From Hymenobacter negativus (GTDB lineage: Bacteria > Bacteroidota > Bacteroidia > Cytophagales > Hymenobacteraceae), in NCBI RefSeq assembly GCF_016056375.1, contig NZ_JAEDAE010000006.1:124001-188000 (forward strand): a stretch of 64,000 nucleotides of DNA, in the 5' to 3' direction. The notes below the pieces were generated by a model. The model saw nothing but the letters and a program-made list of their open reading frames with translations, was not told the DNA's origin and searched no databases. A program made the position numbers and the translations under genes. Numbering within the stretch: position 1 is the stretch's first letter; each line of letters begins with the position of its first letter. Shown here piece after piece: positions 51,314 to 59,787 of this stretch.

Positions 51314-52573
51314 ATGGCTACAGTTTCTTTTGAACTCAAAGACCCTAAGTCGGAAAAGCCGACTGCAATCCGTATCCTTTTCAACCGACAGGATGGACGG
51401 CCCAGAATAAAAATCTATACGGGCGATAAGATTCTGCCAGCGTATTGGTCGGCAGGAGATATTCAACGCGCTATAACCAAGGCGCGAGGGATGGATGATG
51501 ACGTGAAACGCGCTAACGAACTGATTAACCTCAGTAACGAGCGGATGGGCAAACGACTCCTAGATTTTTGGGGAGAGTGCCGTGCCAAAGGCTATTTACC
51601 CACTGATGCCGAACTACGTGCTGTTGTTGAGCCGGAAGCCACACAGGAAGTATTGGCTGAGCGGCCACGCCCATTACCTGATTTTTTGGCTTATAAAGAG
51701 CGCAAAGCCCGCACCCTACGTCCTAACACAATCAAGGCCATTGGCACGCTCTATAATCATCTGCAACGCTATGAAGAGGCTATTGGCAGGCCATTGGAGT
51801 ATTCACACTTCACAGTGCAGTTCTGGCACGACTTCACCAGCCACCTGCTCGATGTGGGCAATCTGGTTGACAATAGTATCGCCAAGCATTTAGCCCATTT
51901 CAAGCCTTTTCTGAGCGATGCTTTTGAACAAGGTCGGAATCCCTTACAGGACTATAAACGCTGGCGGTGGAAGCGACGCGACCCCGACGTAGTGGCACTG
52001 ACCCGCGAAGAGCTTCGTGACCTTGCAGGCGTGAATCTAACTATGCTGCCGGATGCTGCACGGTTAGAAAACGCCCGGGCACTGTTCTTAATTAGTTGCT
52101 ATACTGGCCTCCGCTTTTCCGATGTAGCAGCACTCAAGCCCGAGCACCAAAAAGGCGAGTGGTTGCAACTCACAGCACAGAAAACAACTGAGAAGCTGAC
52201 TGTGCCTCTACGGGGCAACTTAGCTCTGCCGCTGTTAGCCGATTTGTGGGCTGGGAAAATACGTGCCATTTCCAATCAAAAACTTAATAAGTATATCAAA
52301 GACGTGGCGCGTATGGCCAAGCTGAACGCCCCTACTGAGCAGGTAGAATACCGGGGCAGCCAACGCACAAGCACCACGCTTCCCAAACACGAAATTATCA
52401 GTTCGCACACAGGCCGCAGAACATTTGTGACGCTTTCGCTCGAAGGGGGCCTATCGTGGGAGACAATAATGAAGGCCACGGGCCACCGCGACTTCAAATC
52501 ATTCCGCCGCTACATTCAAGTAACACCCGAACGGCTGTTGGCCGACTTTGCGCGAGTTTGGGCTGAACAGTAA
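51314..52573 (+). CDS. Tyrosine recombinase / integrase
   Basis: This is a 419-aa site-specific recombinase of the Bacteroidota Tn/phage-integrase type: an Arm-DNA-binding-like N-terminus (KPTAIRILFNRQDGRPRIKI), a SAM-like core-binding domain (about 120-215) and a catalytic domain with Arg267 (CYTGLRFSDVAAL), Lys290 (TAQKTTEK), His365-x-x-Arg368 (SSHTGRRTFVTL), His391 (ATGHRDFKSF) and nucleophile Tyr400. All catalytic residues are present, so the enzyme looks active. It is the first gene of the A/T-rich element. Confidence 0.93.
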   Translation: MATVSFELKDPKSEKPTAIRILFNRQDGRPRIKIYTGDKILPAYWSAGDIQRAITKARGMDDDVKRANELINLSNERMGKRLLDFWGECRAKGYLPTDAELRAVVEPEATQEVLAERPRPLPDFLAYKERKARTLRPNTIKAIGTLYNHLQRYEEAIGRPLEYSHFTVQFWHDFTSHLLDVGNLVDNSIAKHLAHFKPFLSDAFEQGRNPLQDYKRWRWKRRDPDVVALTREELRDLAGVNLTMLPDAARLENARALFLISCYTGLRFSDVAALKPEHQKGEWLQLTAQKTTEKLTVPLRGNLALPLLADLWAGKIRAISNQKLNKYIKDVARMAKLNAPTEQVEYRGSQRTSTTLPKHEIISSHTGRRTFVTLSLEGGLSWETIMKATGHRDFKSFRRYIQVTPERLLADFARVWAEQ

Positions 52574-52595
52574 TCAGTTAACGCTCTCAACACCT

Positions 52596-53459
52596 ATGGA
52601 CATTTCTGTCAAGAGCCTTTGGTATAAAACCATGCGAGAACTGGGCCAATCCCCAGAGTATTATTCGCCGGAGATGCGGCAAAAGTATGCTGTACTCAAA
52701 GAGCAATTAGAAAGCGGGACTGATGGCCCTGATTTCCCCTGGGATGAGTATGAACGGTTAGTGGAAAAAGATTGGCACAGCAGGCTGCATGAAGGCGGAA
52801 TGGCTAAGCGTTTTTTCCTCGAAATTAAAGCAGAGCTTGCGGCCTACACTGATGAAGTCAATCGCTTCAATAAGTACCCTCTGACTCGTGCCAATGAGCA
52901 CAAACAGCTTGTCATCATTAACCGACTTGAGAAAAAAAAGGCGCTACTGGACGCCCAAATGGATTCACTGGACCGAATAATAAAGGCTGAACAGGAGTTG
53001 TTTGGCCTGCACTTGCCCCCATCTGCTCCGTCAACGCCAGCAAGTAGTGCATCCATCATTATCACCCTGGAGAGCCTGTGTTATGGCGAGGACATTCAAA
53101 GCCAAGAGGACCTAGCCAAAAAAATTGACAAAGTCTGGGGGCACGTAAAGGGCAAACTCACAAGAGTTGCCAATTCTCCCGCAGCATGTGCAGGGGTTTA
53201 TAAGTTGCTCGTATGGTTAGGCAAGCTCCATTATGAAACTCCATCGAGCGATTGGAAGGCCGCGATTCAGGAGCGGTATGGGGTAATCATCCCTAAAGGC
53301 GTTGACGGCTACCGCATAGAACCAGCACCAAATTCTAAGCCTTTCACACGTGCCGTATGGCAGGCATATTCCTTTATAAAAGCAACTTATCCTGGTTGGG
53401 TTGCTGGCAAGAATTTACCACCAGTTTACCGCAATTTGCCAACGCTGGGGAAAGGGTAA
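52596..53459 (+). CDS. Unknown protein of the integrative element
   Basis: This is a 287-aa soluble protein starting MDISVKSLWYKTMRELGQSP at ATG 52596, 22 bp after the integrase stop. The middle (about 70-130) is a charged coiled-coil-like helix (EHKQLVIINRLEKKKALLDA) followed by a Pro/Ser hinge (PPSAPSTPASSAS) and a C-terminal alpha domain (WKAAIQERYGVIIPKGVDGY). No family is recognised. Position next to the integrase suggests a role in element maintenance or host interaction. Confidence 0.65.
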   Translation: MDISVKSLWYKTMRELGQSPEYYSPEMRQKYAVLKEQLESGTDGPDFPWDEYERLVEKDWHSRLHEGGMAKRFFLEIKAELAAYTDEVNRFNKYPLTRANEHKQLVIINRLEKKKALLDAQMDSLDRIIKAEQELFGLHLPPSAPSTPASSASIIITLESLCYGEDIQSQEDLAKKIDKVWGHVKGKLTRVANSPAACAGVYKLLVWLGKLHYETPSSDWKAAIQERYGVIIPKGVDGYRIEPAPNSKPFTRAVWQAYSFIKATYPGWVAGKNLPPVYRNLPTLGKG

Positions 53460-53538
53460 GAAAGGCCCTTAATGTTGTACTGTAAGCGCAGCCAAGAGCA
53501 ACTCAGTTCGGGCTTTCAACGCAAGCACCAACATATTA

Positions 53539-54015
53539 ATGGCTACTGTAAGCCAAAATCACCAATCACCTTTGGGGCAAAGCCCTGCCTTGACGGCCTA
53601 TACTGGAGGACCCGATTTTAACAGCTCAATTGCTGACTTGGCAGCTATTTTCTCTCAGTTCCAGTTTGTTCTTGAGCAGCGCGTTCGGCACATCGCCCGC
53701 GAAGAACACACACAGTTACTAGCTGAAATGGCCGCAGACGCTGTCTGCATGGACCGCAGTGAGGACAATTTGACGGTCAACCAGACTGCCGACATTCTTG
53801 GTATTCGTCCTCAAACCGTGTATGAATGGATTCAAGTTGGCAAGCTGAAAGCTCACCGTATGGGTAAGGGCAATCGCACCCTACGCCTCAAGCGAGGGGA
53901 TGTGGATGCTGCGCTACAGGCACAGATTCAGCCCTGCGGGCGTCGCAAATACGCGCGTCGCGTCAATGTTTCACTTATGCGGAAGGATACCAAGGCAGGG
54001 GCAGCAGTATGCTAA
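53539..54015 (+). CDS. Excisionase-type helix-turn-helix protein
   Basis: This is a 158-aa protein with a C-terminal MerR-like HTH_17 domain: LTVNQTADILGIRPQTVYEW, IQVGKLKAHRMGKGNRTLRL and KRGDVDAALQA. The N-terminal 75 residues have a helix (AIFSQFQFVLEQRVRHIARE) that may dimerise, and the last 25 are strongly basic (RRKYARRVNVSLMRKDTKAG). This fits a recombination directionality factor or a regulator of the integrase. Its stop overlaps the start of the replication-protein gene by 7 bp, so the two are coupled. Confidence 0.85.
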   Translation: MATVSQNHQSPLGQSPALTAYTGGPDFNSSIADLAAIFSQFQFVLEQRVRHIAREEHTQLLAEMAADAVCMDRSEDNLTVNQTADILGIRPQTVYEWIQVGKLKAHRMGKGNRTLRLKRGDVDAALQAQIQPCGRRKYARRVNVSLMRKDTKAGAAVC

Positions 54016-56333
54016 ATCGTGATGAGGTTTTCCGACGCACTAACAACGGGCGCGACGTTTTCTGGCACTACTTCGGCCAGGAACCCAAGGCAGGCCGCAA
54101 CTTTCAGAATCCGTTTGTAGGCAAGCAGCAAACTCCTTCGTTTAACCTCTACCCCAATGAGGCAGGCGAATGGCGCTATAAGGATTTTGCTACTCAGGAT
54201 GAGGGCTCTTGGCTTGACTTTGTGATGAATCTGCATGAACTTAACATGCCCGAAGCTCTAATCCGCATCGTGCAGGACTTGGGGCTGACGGACGGTGTGC
54301 ATTACGAGGCGAAAGAGCCTCAGCCCTCTGTGGTGGCACACCGCAATACGGCGCGGCTTTTCCACGCGACGTACCGTGCTTTCACCGGCGAGGAACTGGG
54401 ATATTGGCAACAGTACGGTATTGGTCCCGGTATTTTGGGAAAATACGGTGTTCGGGCGGTAGAGCAATACAACGGTACACGGGCAAATCAGACAGCCTAT
54501 ACCATTACCGCCCGTACTAACAACCCAATTTTCGCATATGATATAGGCGAAGGTTTTGTTAAAATGTATGCGCCTTATGCGGCCAACAAAGCCTACAAGT
54601 TCACCTGGCCTACCGGGCAGCCTACTGGCTATGTCTTCGGCTTGACAGAATTGAGTTCCCGGCAGTCCGTCATTTTACTGGCGGCAGGAGAAAAGGATGC
54701 CATGGCCTTGAGCGCCCATGGCTACGCAGCGGTCACCGTTGGCAGTGAGAATGTTCTGATTCGACCAGAATTGGTTACCGAATTAAAACGTCGTTGCGAC
54801 GAATTACTCATTTGCTACGATGCCGATGAGACAGGCCGCCGCCGCGCTGCCGAACTAGCCGAGGAACATGGGCTTCGCTGGGTTGAATGGCCTGCCGAAT
54901 TGCTACCGTATGGCAAGGATGCCGCCGATTTCTTTCGAGCCGTTCATCGCCAAGAACTCTCGCCAGATTTACTGCGGCATGCCATTGACAATGCACGCTC
55001 ACCACTACCAGAGGCAAGTGTAATTGATGAGCAACAAGCTGTAGAACACACCCTACCCACGTTTGCGCTTGATGCCTACGAGCAATTGCCCGATTTCCTA
55101 CGACGGGCTTGCGCTCCATTTGAAGGGCACGAAAAGGCAGTGATGCTGATGAGCTTGTTGGGCATATTATCCGGCTGTTTTTCAGGTGTAGGCGGATACT
55201 ATGACCAACGCCGTTTCGGGTTGAACCTGTTCACGTTCGTTATTGCTCCGGCTGCAAGTGGCAAAGGAGTGATGAGTTTCGCGCAACGTGTGGCACGTCC
55301 TTACCACAAAAAGCTGCTGCACAAAAGCAACGAGGCCCGAACCGCCTACGAAGCCGAATGGCAAGCCTACAATGCCGCTGGCAAAGGCAAAGCGATACCT
55401 CCTTCGTCTACCCCGCCTCCGCATCAAATGCTTTACCTGCCTGGAGATACCACTGCTGCTGCGCTGATGCAAGCCTTGGCCGATAATGATGGACGTGGCA
55501 TTATCTGCGAAACCGAAGCAGATACTCTCACTTCGGCCATGGGAGGTGAACACGGTAAGTTTGGTGACAAATTGTGCAAAATGTTCCAGCATGAGCCTAC
55601 TCCCCTCATGCGTAAGGGTGATAAGTTGTATTTGGAATTGGAACGCCCGACCGTATCGATTGCACTAACCGGAACGCCTGGCCAACTACCCCGCCTCATG
55701 CCGAACGCCGAGAACGGGCTAACGAGTCGCTTTCTGTTCTATTCCTTTTTCCAGCCTCACATTTGGCGCAGCGGTGCTCCTAATGGCCGGCGCCCGCTTG
55801 AGCCATACTTCGACGAAATGGGCGAAGAATTAATTCGCATGATTGAGGCCACTCCAACGCTGGACGAAATGGGCACGGGAGGGGTTAATATCACCTTGTC
55901 CGAAGCAGATTGGAACCGTCTCGATGTAGCAGGGCAGGCCGGACTACTTGAGGCCGTTGAGGCCGCTGCTGACGCAGGTGCCAGTTCCGCGTATCGACTG
56001 GGTCTGATTGCCTTCCGAGTTATTGGGCTTTTAACAACCTTGCGCTGCTATGAGCACGGCGAGGTTCCGAGTGGCCAAATGCAAGCAGACGCACAAGATG
56101 TCACGACTGCCCTGCATATTATGGAAGTTGCCCGTGCTCATGCCCTGCACGTTTTGGCTACTTTGCCCGCAACTAAGTCGGCGCGTCCGGTGGGGAAACA
56201 CATGCAAAAGGCGGGGCTAGTTGCTCAAGCAGTTTCTATGAAACGAGAAGGCATGAGCGTTCGTCAAATCGGCAAATCCCTGAACGTTCCACATTCAACG
56301 GTACAGGATTGGTTTAAGGCCGAAGCTGCATAG
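54009..56333 (+). CDS. Toprim and DUF3987 primase/helicase-like replication protein
   Basis: This is a 774-aa protein. Residues 1-110 resemble the N-terminal part of mobile-element primases (NFQNPFVGKQQTPSFNLYPN). A Toprim domain follows with ILLAAGEKDAMALSAHGY (Glu228) and LLICYDADETGRRRA (Asp271, Asp273). A DUF3987 helicase-like domain spans about 350-650, with a Walker-A-like segment APAASGKG at 413-420 that ends in Gly instead of Ser/Thr, and LTGTPGQLPRLMPNAENGLT. The C-terminal 35 residues are an HTH (MSVRQIGKSLNVPHSTVQDW). It likely starts element replication. A terminator follows. Confidence 0.85.
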   Translation: MLNRDEVFRRTNNGRDVFWHYFGQEPKAGRNFQNPFVGKQQTPSFNLYPNEAGEWRYKDFATQDEGSWLDFVMNLHELNMPEALIRIVQDLGLTDGVHYEAKEPQPSVVAHRNTARLFHATYRAFTGEELGYWQQYGIGPGILGKYGVRAVEQYNGTRANQTAYTITARTNNPIFAYDIGEGFVKMYAPYAANKAYKFTWPTGQPTGYVFGLTELSSRQSVILLAAGEKDAMALSAHGYAAVTVGSENVLIRPELVTELKRRCDELLICYDADETGRRRAAELAEEHGLRWVEWPAELLPYGKDAADFFRAVHRQELSPDLLRHAIDNARSPLPEASVIDEQQAVEHTLPTFALDAYEQLPDFLRRACAPFEGHEKAVMLMSLLGILSGCFSGVGGYYDQRRFGLNLFTFVIAPAASGKGVMSFAQRVARPYHKKLLHKSNEARTAYEAEWQAYNAAGKGKAIPPSSTPPPHQMLYLPGDTTAAALMQALADNDGRGIICETEADTLTSAMGGEHGKFGDKLCKMFQHEPTPLMRKGDKLYLELERPTVSIALTGTPGQLPRLMPNAENGLTSRFLFYSFFQPHIWRSGAPNGRRPLEPYFDEMGEELIRMIEATPTLDEMGTGGVNITLSEADWNRLDVAGQAGLLEAVEAAADAGASSAYRLGLIAFRVIGLLTTLRCYEHGEVPSGQMQADAQDVTTALHIMEVARAHALHVLATLPATKSARPVGKHMQKAGLVAQAVSMKREGMSVRQIGKSLNVPHSTVQDWFKAEAA

Positions 56334-56419
56334 TGTACGGAAATACGTTGTCCGAAAAACCGGACAGCGAACAAACCGGACAGGCCATCGCCTCACTTTG
56401 TCCTTCAAACTCAAATCTG

Positions 56420-56461
56420 TATCAACATAAGCCCGGCCATTCGCTGGGCTTTTTGTTGATA
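56420..56461 (+). terminator. Terminator of the element's replication operon
   Basis: Two nested stems, tatcaaca / tgttgata and agccc / gggct, with a TTTTT run between the right arms, lie 87 bp past the stop of the DUF3987 gene. Confidence 0.7.
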
Positions 56462-56591
56462 TGACAAACTCGACTGCATATCCTCCATGCCGGCGGAAAG
56501 CAAGGCCAGGCTGGACTTGGCCGATGTAATGTGCTGCGTAAAGCCCCAGCAGCGCCTTAGAGAAACAGCACAGGCTAGGCACTTCTAGTGC

Positions 56592-57008
56592 TCAGTCATC
56601 GTCATCCATTTGGTCACCTTCTTGGTACTCTTCGAGTTCTTCCATCCCAATCTCCTCTCCCTCTACCTCATAGATGAGTTGCATTATTTCTGAAGAGAAG
56701 CTGGTAAACAAGATTCGTTTCGTAATACGAAGTCCCGGATAATAACTACTGGGCTCGCGGAGCATCGAATGCAATTCGTCTCCTGACACAGGGTAGCTCC
56801 CCGTTAAAGCATAAAACCGCTTTACTTGCTCGTAGGCAGCATCTTGTGTCTCTCCCCAGTGTGCGTACTCTTCCCGCAGTTGGTCAGTCGCTTCGGGAAG
56901 GTTATGCATCGCTGCCCAGTATCGCTTGCGCATGGCCTTATTCATGCGTTGATTCCAGTAGATGATGAGACTCAAATTGGGGCTGAGGTGAAAGGGTTCT
57001 AGTCTCAT
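56592..57008 (-). CDS. Unknown acidic-tailed protein, second gene of the XRE-linked pair
   Basis: This is a 138-aa soluble protein: MRLEPFHLSPNLSLIIYWNQ, a basic helix RMNKAMRKRYWAAMHNLPEA, a helical middle (YAHWGETQDAAYEQVKRFYA), HSMLREPSSYYPGLRITKRI and a very acidic C-terminus (EVEGEEIGMEELEEYQEGDQ then MDDDD). The start ATG overlaps the stop of the preceding gene (TAATG), so translation is coupled. No family is recognised. The acidic end could mimic nucleic acid or neutralise the basic segment, but that is a guess. Confidence 0.65.
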   Translation of the reverse strand: MRLEPFHLSPNLSLIIYWNQRMNKAMRKRYWAAMHNLPEATDQLREEYAHWGETQDAAYEQVKRFYALTGSYPVSGDELHSMLREPSSYYPGLRITKRILFTSFSSEIMQLIYEVEGEEIGMEELEEYQEGDQMDDDD

Positions 57009-57442
57009 TACACAAAAAATGAAGAAGACAAGGGCTGCATACCACCCAAGTTTGGTGAGGCTTCGTAACGGTACCGCTCGATACCCAGGGCGTAGGCAAT
57101 GGTGACCTGCCGAGTTAGGCCGGAATGGCTCACGGTGATGCGCCGCGCATCGACACGCAGTTCCAGAGCTTCGACCAATAGGATGTCACCCAGTGCCGGT
57201 AGCAAGCCGCTCACTTGGTACAGGCCGGTCAGCGCCTGCGGCACATAAAAAGCGCCTTGTTCGATGTGTCCCAAAACGGATGAGGAAGCAAGTGCCGTAT
57301 AGGCCAAGTCCTTTATTGGAGCTTCTTCTGCCAAACGCCCCCGGTGCTCCCACTCCTGTACAAAATCGGCTACACGAGGTGACCACTGCACGCTAACCAT
57401 GAGGTCATGAGCTAGAAGCCAAGATTCATCTAAGTGAAGCAT
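57008..57442 (-). CDS. Unknown protein, first gene of the XRE-linked pair
   Basis: This is a 144-aa soluble protein starting MLHLDESWLLAHDLMVSVQW. It shows VADFVQEWEHRGRLAEEAPI, ALTGLYQVSGLLPALGDILL and RVDARRITVSHSGLTRQVTI, and ends in SSFFV. It is transcribed away from the XRE gene across a 105-bp region with a dyad, and overlaps the next gene by one base. The layout of two small overlapping genes facing an XRE regulator is typical of toxin-antitoxin or small defence modules, but I recognise no toxin motif. Confidence 0.65.
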   Translation of the reverse strand: MLHLDESWLLAHDLMVSVQWSPRVADFVQEWEHRGRLAEEAPIKDLAYTALASSSVLGHIEQGAFYVPQALTGLYQVSGLLPALGDILLVEALELRVDARRITVSHSGLTRQVTIAYALGIERYRYEASPNLGGMQPLSSSFFV

Positions 57443-57479
57443 ATTAGGAGTAATGAGCAATGAACAGGGACGCAAAAAT

Positions 57480-57515
57480 ACGCATTATAATCAAAATGCC
57501 ACATTTATGATGCGT
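57480..57515. promoter_or_regulatory. Dyad operator candidate between XRE gene and unknown pair
   Basis: Half-sites acgcattata (57480-57489) and tatgatgcgt (57506-57515) are inverted copies with one mismatch, separated by 16 bp. They sit midway between the divergent starts at 57442 and 57548, where an XRE repressor would control both. Confidence 0.5.
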
Positions 57516-57547
57516 TTTGCACTTAGGTTGCAGCGGAGCTTGCCACC

Positions 57548-57793
57548 GTGAAATATGCAGCCGGCATCAGGGCTTTTGGCCACCACCTCCGGAGGCTACG
57601 ACGAGCGCGGAAGCTCACGCAGGAGGCCCTGGCAGACTACGCCGACATTTCCCGCCCTACTGTGCAGCGCATTGAAAAGGGAGAAACTGCGGCTACACTA
57701 GAAGTGATGCTTGCCTTAGCTAATGCCCTGCAATTACCCTTGCGCGAATTAGTCGATGCGCCTGGCATTGATAGCATTGACCCAATACCGTAA
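57548..57793 (+). CDS. XRE-family transcriptional regulator
   Basis: This is an 81-aa single-domain helix-turn-helix protein starting at GTG 57548 (MKYAAGIRAFGHHL). The HTH is RARKLTQEALADYADISRPT then VQRIEKGETAATLEVMLALA, the classic HTH_3 spacing, followed by LQLPLRELVD. It contains no extra effector or toxin domain. The divergent position and dyad suggest it represses the neighbouring pair and itself. Confidence 0.88.
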   Translation: MKYAAGIRAFGHHLRRLRRARKLTQEALADYADISRPTVQRIEKGETAATLEVMLALANALQLPLRELVDAPGIDSIDPIP

Positions 57794-58599
57794 TAGCAGT
57801 TCGCTTTTCCGCTAGCCATTTCTGAAGGACAGCGATGCACACCCGGGGGCTAAGTGGTAGAAAGGCGGGGGTGGTCAGGCCCAAAAGAAACGAAAATGTC
57901 CGACCGGGTGGGGTCATTTTCGCACAGAGCCAACCTATTCGCATACGAAAAGCCTCCTACACTCCCTAAGAGTTGTGAAAGGGCGAGGAAACGGTGCGTA
58001 AACAGCCCGGTTATTCTTCGATAGAATAACCTAAATGGCCTCTATAGGCTCCTTTTCAACCTTTTTCAAAGGATGCGCTCAGAGTTGCGCACAACCTCGC
58101 GCAGAAACTAGCATAGTGCCACTCGAATGATTCGAATGGGTGACGCTCCCACAATAAAATTCTATGAGCACCCTACACACACGTAGCTGTTATGCTCACA
58201 ACTAAGGCCTCTAATGTTTCCCAAAGAAATAAAAGGAGTCAAAACGGCGTATCCAGCCTTATCACCCTTTTCAACTATCATAAAATCTGATTGTTGTCAA
58301 TAAATTTCAATAGGCAATCTACTGCAACTGCAAATGTCAGCTGAATCATCAATTACCAGCTTGAGCAAGTCAAAGAATCAGTCAATTACCCATTATTTTG
58401 ACTATTATCATTCGACTTGCTTATAATACCTCTCGCCTCTTGTCCTTACTATATCAGTGCGGTAAGGACTCGCATCCAAGTATCCTGAGTTGCCTTAATC
58501 AATGAACACGGGCGTAACAGCCACCTTCACACCATTTGACTACTTCAATTGAATGTAGCGCGTTTATACTACCACCGTTTTCGTAGACTATTCCATGCC
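57794..58599. other. Gene-free 0.8-kb tail of the integrative element
   Basis: No convincing coding frame is present on either strand. The stretch contains several short dyads: cgaaaatg / cattttcg near 57893-57926, ggttattct / agaataacc near 58012-58032, a ccactcgaa / ttcgaatgg type near 58120-58140, and gtccttac / gtaaggac at 58442-58469. The right 350 bp is the most A/T-rich part of the window. It may hold an origin, attachment site or small RNA. Confidence 0.45.
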
Positions 58600-59445
58600 C
58601 TAGAGCGGGCTGCCGAAGAGGGCGTGGGCCCGTTGCCGTCCGGCGCCAAGGGAGGGGGCAATCAACCCCGGGGCGACGCCGATTTCTTGCAAGGCTTGTT
58701 CATTCCAGCAAGAGGCAGGGGCCGTCACCCAGACAACCCGCGCATTGCGCTGAAGCAGGGCCTTGAACAACGGGTAGCAATACCCGAAGTCCAGGTGGAA
58801 ATTGCTCACGTCGAGCAGAAGGGGCTGGTCGGAAGGCAGCCCCTCGACGAACCGGGCCAGGGTGTCTTGCTGGCGCATGGCAATCGTCCCGTACATCCGG
58901 GCCTCAAAGGGCGCGCGCCGGGTAATCTTGCAGGGCAGGGGAAAGGCAAAGTATTGCTCCAAGTCTTCCACGTACTCCTGGTGCTGACGGGCCGGAAATT
59001 TGCGGCGGACCACCCCGAGCACGGCTTCCACCACGCGGTGTTCGGGCGTTTGGGGCCCGGGCGACCAGAAATGAAAGGCGTTCTGCTGGCTGTCCCGGGC
59101 GACCGTGTTGTACACCGTGACCCCGTCCGTCCCCGGGCGGGGGTGAGGGTCCAAGCGAAGCAGGTCCACCGGGTCCAGCGCCGCGAAAAACTGGCCCAGT
59201 TCCCGGGCCGTGAGGGGTACGCTGTCCGCGGCCAGCACCGGGCCCTCGTCCAGGGCCTGCGCCACGGTCAACGAAACCTGCCCCGCGCCGTTGGCCGCTT
59301 GGATGCGAACCCGGCAACCCGGCATAAAGGCTGGATAAAAGGCACCTTCGTACCGAAAGTGCTGGGGGAGGGCAGCGGGCGGTTCCCGCTCCGGCAAACA
59401 AGCGGATAGCCAGGCAACCGGCAGAAGGAACAGCAGACGTTTCAT
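58600..59445 (-). CDS. Lipoprotein of unknown function
   Basis: This is a 281-aa protein with a lipoprotein signal (MKRLLFLLPVAWLSAC, Cys16). The N-terminal half is a beta-rich domain (VSLTVAQALDEGPVLAADSV, VTVYNTVARDSQQNAFHFWS). The C-terminal half has LLLDVSNFHLDFGYCYPLFK, LQRNARVVWVTAPASCWNEQ and LQEIGVAPGLIAP, an alpha/beta pattern. No family is recognised. Its G/C-rich codon use matches the chromosome, so it lies outside the integrative element. A long frame on the other strand here is a shadow. Confidence 0.7.
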   Translation of the reverse strand: MKRLLFLLPVAWLSACLPEREPPAALPQHFRYEGAFYPAFMPGCRVRIQAANGAGQVSLTVAQALDEGPVLAADSVPLTARELGQFFAALDPVDLLRLDPHPRPGTDGVTVYNTVARDSQQNAFHFWSPGPQTPEHRVVEAVLGVVRRKFPARQHQEYVEDLEQYFAFPLPCKITRRAPFEARMYGTIAMRQQDTLARFVEGLPSDQPLLLDVSNFHLDFGYCYPLFKALLQRNARVVWVTAPASCWNEQALQEIGVAPGLIAPSLGAGRQRAHALFGSPL

Positions 59446-59658
59446 GTAGGAGGCGCGGGGCGGATGGCCACCGTAGGGGCTGTATAAGCCAAGACTGGGG
59501 TACGGAGAGAAGAATAACGAACAATAGTAGTTTCTAATGCTCCTTACCGTGAACCGCTGCCCATGGCCGCTTATCTAGCTTAGCTAAGTGAACCGACTGT
59601 CCGGATAAAGTTTAAAAAACTCGTCTACGATTGAAAGTTTACGAAACGCGCATTGGAG

Positions 59659-59739
59659 ATGAGTTTCGTGAACGTCTTTGGAATAGATGCCTTCATCCGC
59701 GCGGAAGTCTTATTGGGTAACACAGTCGTGATAGGCTAG
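59659..59739 (+). CDS. Possible 26-aa micro-protein or gene remnant
   Basis: The open frame encodes MSFVNVFGIDAFIRAEVLLG then NTVVIG and is followed 14 bp later by a terminator-like hairpin. The peptide is hydrophobic and could be a short amphipathic or membrane peptide, or the relic of a larger gene. Without conservation data this is only a possibility. Confidence 0.2.
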   Translation: MSFVNVFGIDAFIRAEVLLGNTVVIG

Positions 59740-59753
59740 TCCCATTTGGTATG

Positions 59754-59787
59754 CGAAACGAGCGGACCAACTGGCCCGCTCGTTTCG
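59754..59787. terminator. Perfect 12-bp hairpin
   Basis: The arms cgaaacgagcgg (59754-59765) and ccgctcgtttcg (59776-59787) enclose a 10-nt loop. The tail is not U-rich, so it may be a Rho-independent-like or regulatory hairpin. It sits 104 bp before the histidine kinase gene. Confidence 0.6.

Larger units (their letters stand above)
51093..58550. mobile_element. Putative small integrative element without relaxase
   Basis: The region is visibly more A/T-rich than both flanks and carries, in order, a tyrosine recombinase, an unknown 287-aa gene, an excisionase-type HTH, a Toprim/DUF3987 replication protein, two overlapping unknown genes on the other strand, a divergent XRE regulator and about 0.8 kb of gene-free DNA. 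There is no mobilisation, conjugation, transposase or phage structural gene. The edges are estimated from composition; I found no flanking direct repeat or tRNA target by eye. The gene order is that of phage satellites or non-mobilisable integrative elements. Confidence 0.65.

Noticed and set aside
51093..58550. Flanking direct repeats (att sites) for the integrative element
   Set aside because: Comparison by eye of 51,090-51,310 with 57,800-58,600 gave only short chance matches (10 bp or less), such as aagtgaaccg at 59,588, so no att site is reported.
58549..59409. Plus-strand 286-codon frame opposite the lipoprotein gene
   Set aside because: The minus strand has a clean lipobox and domain-like sequence; the plus frame is Arg/Gly/Pro-rich and has no start context.
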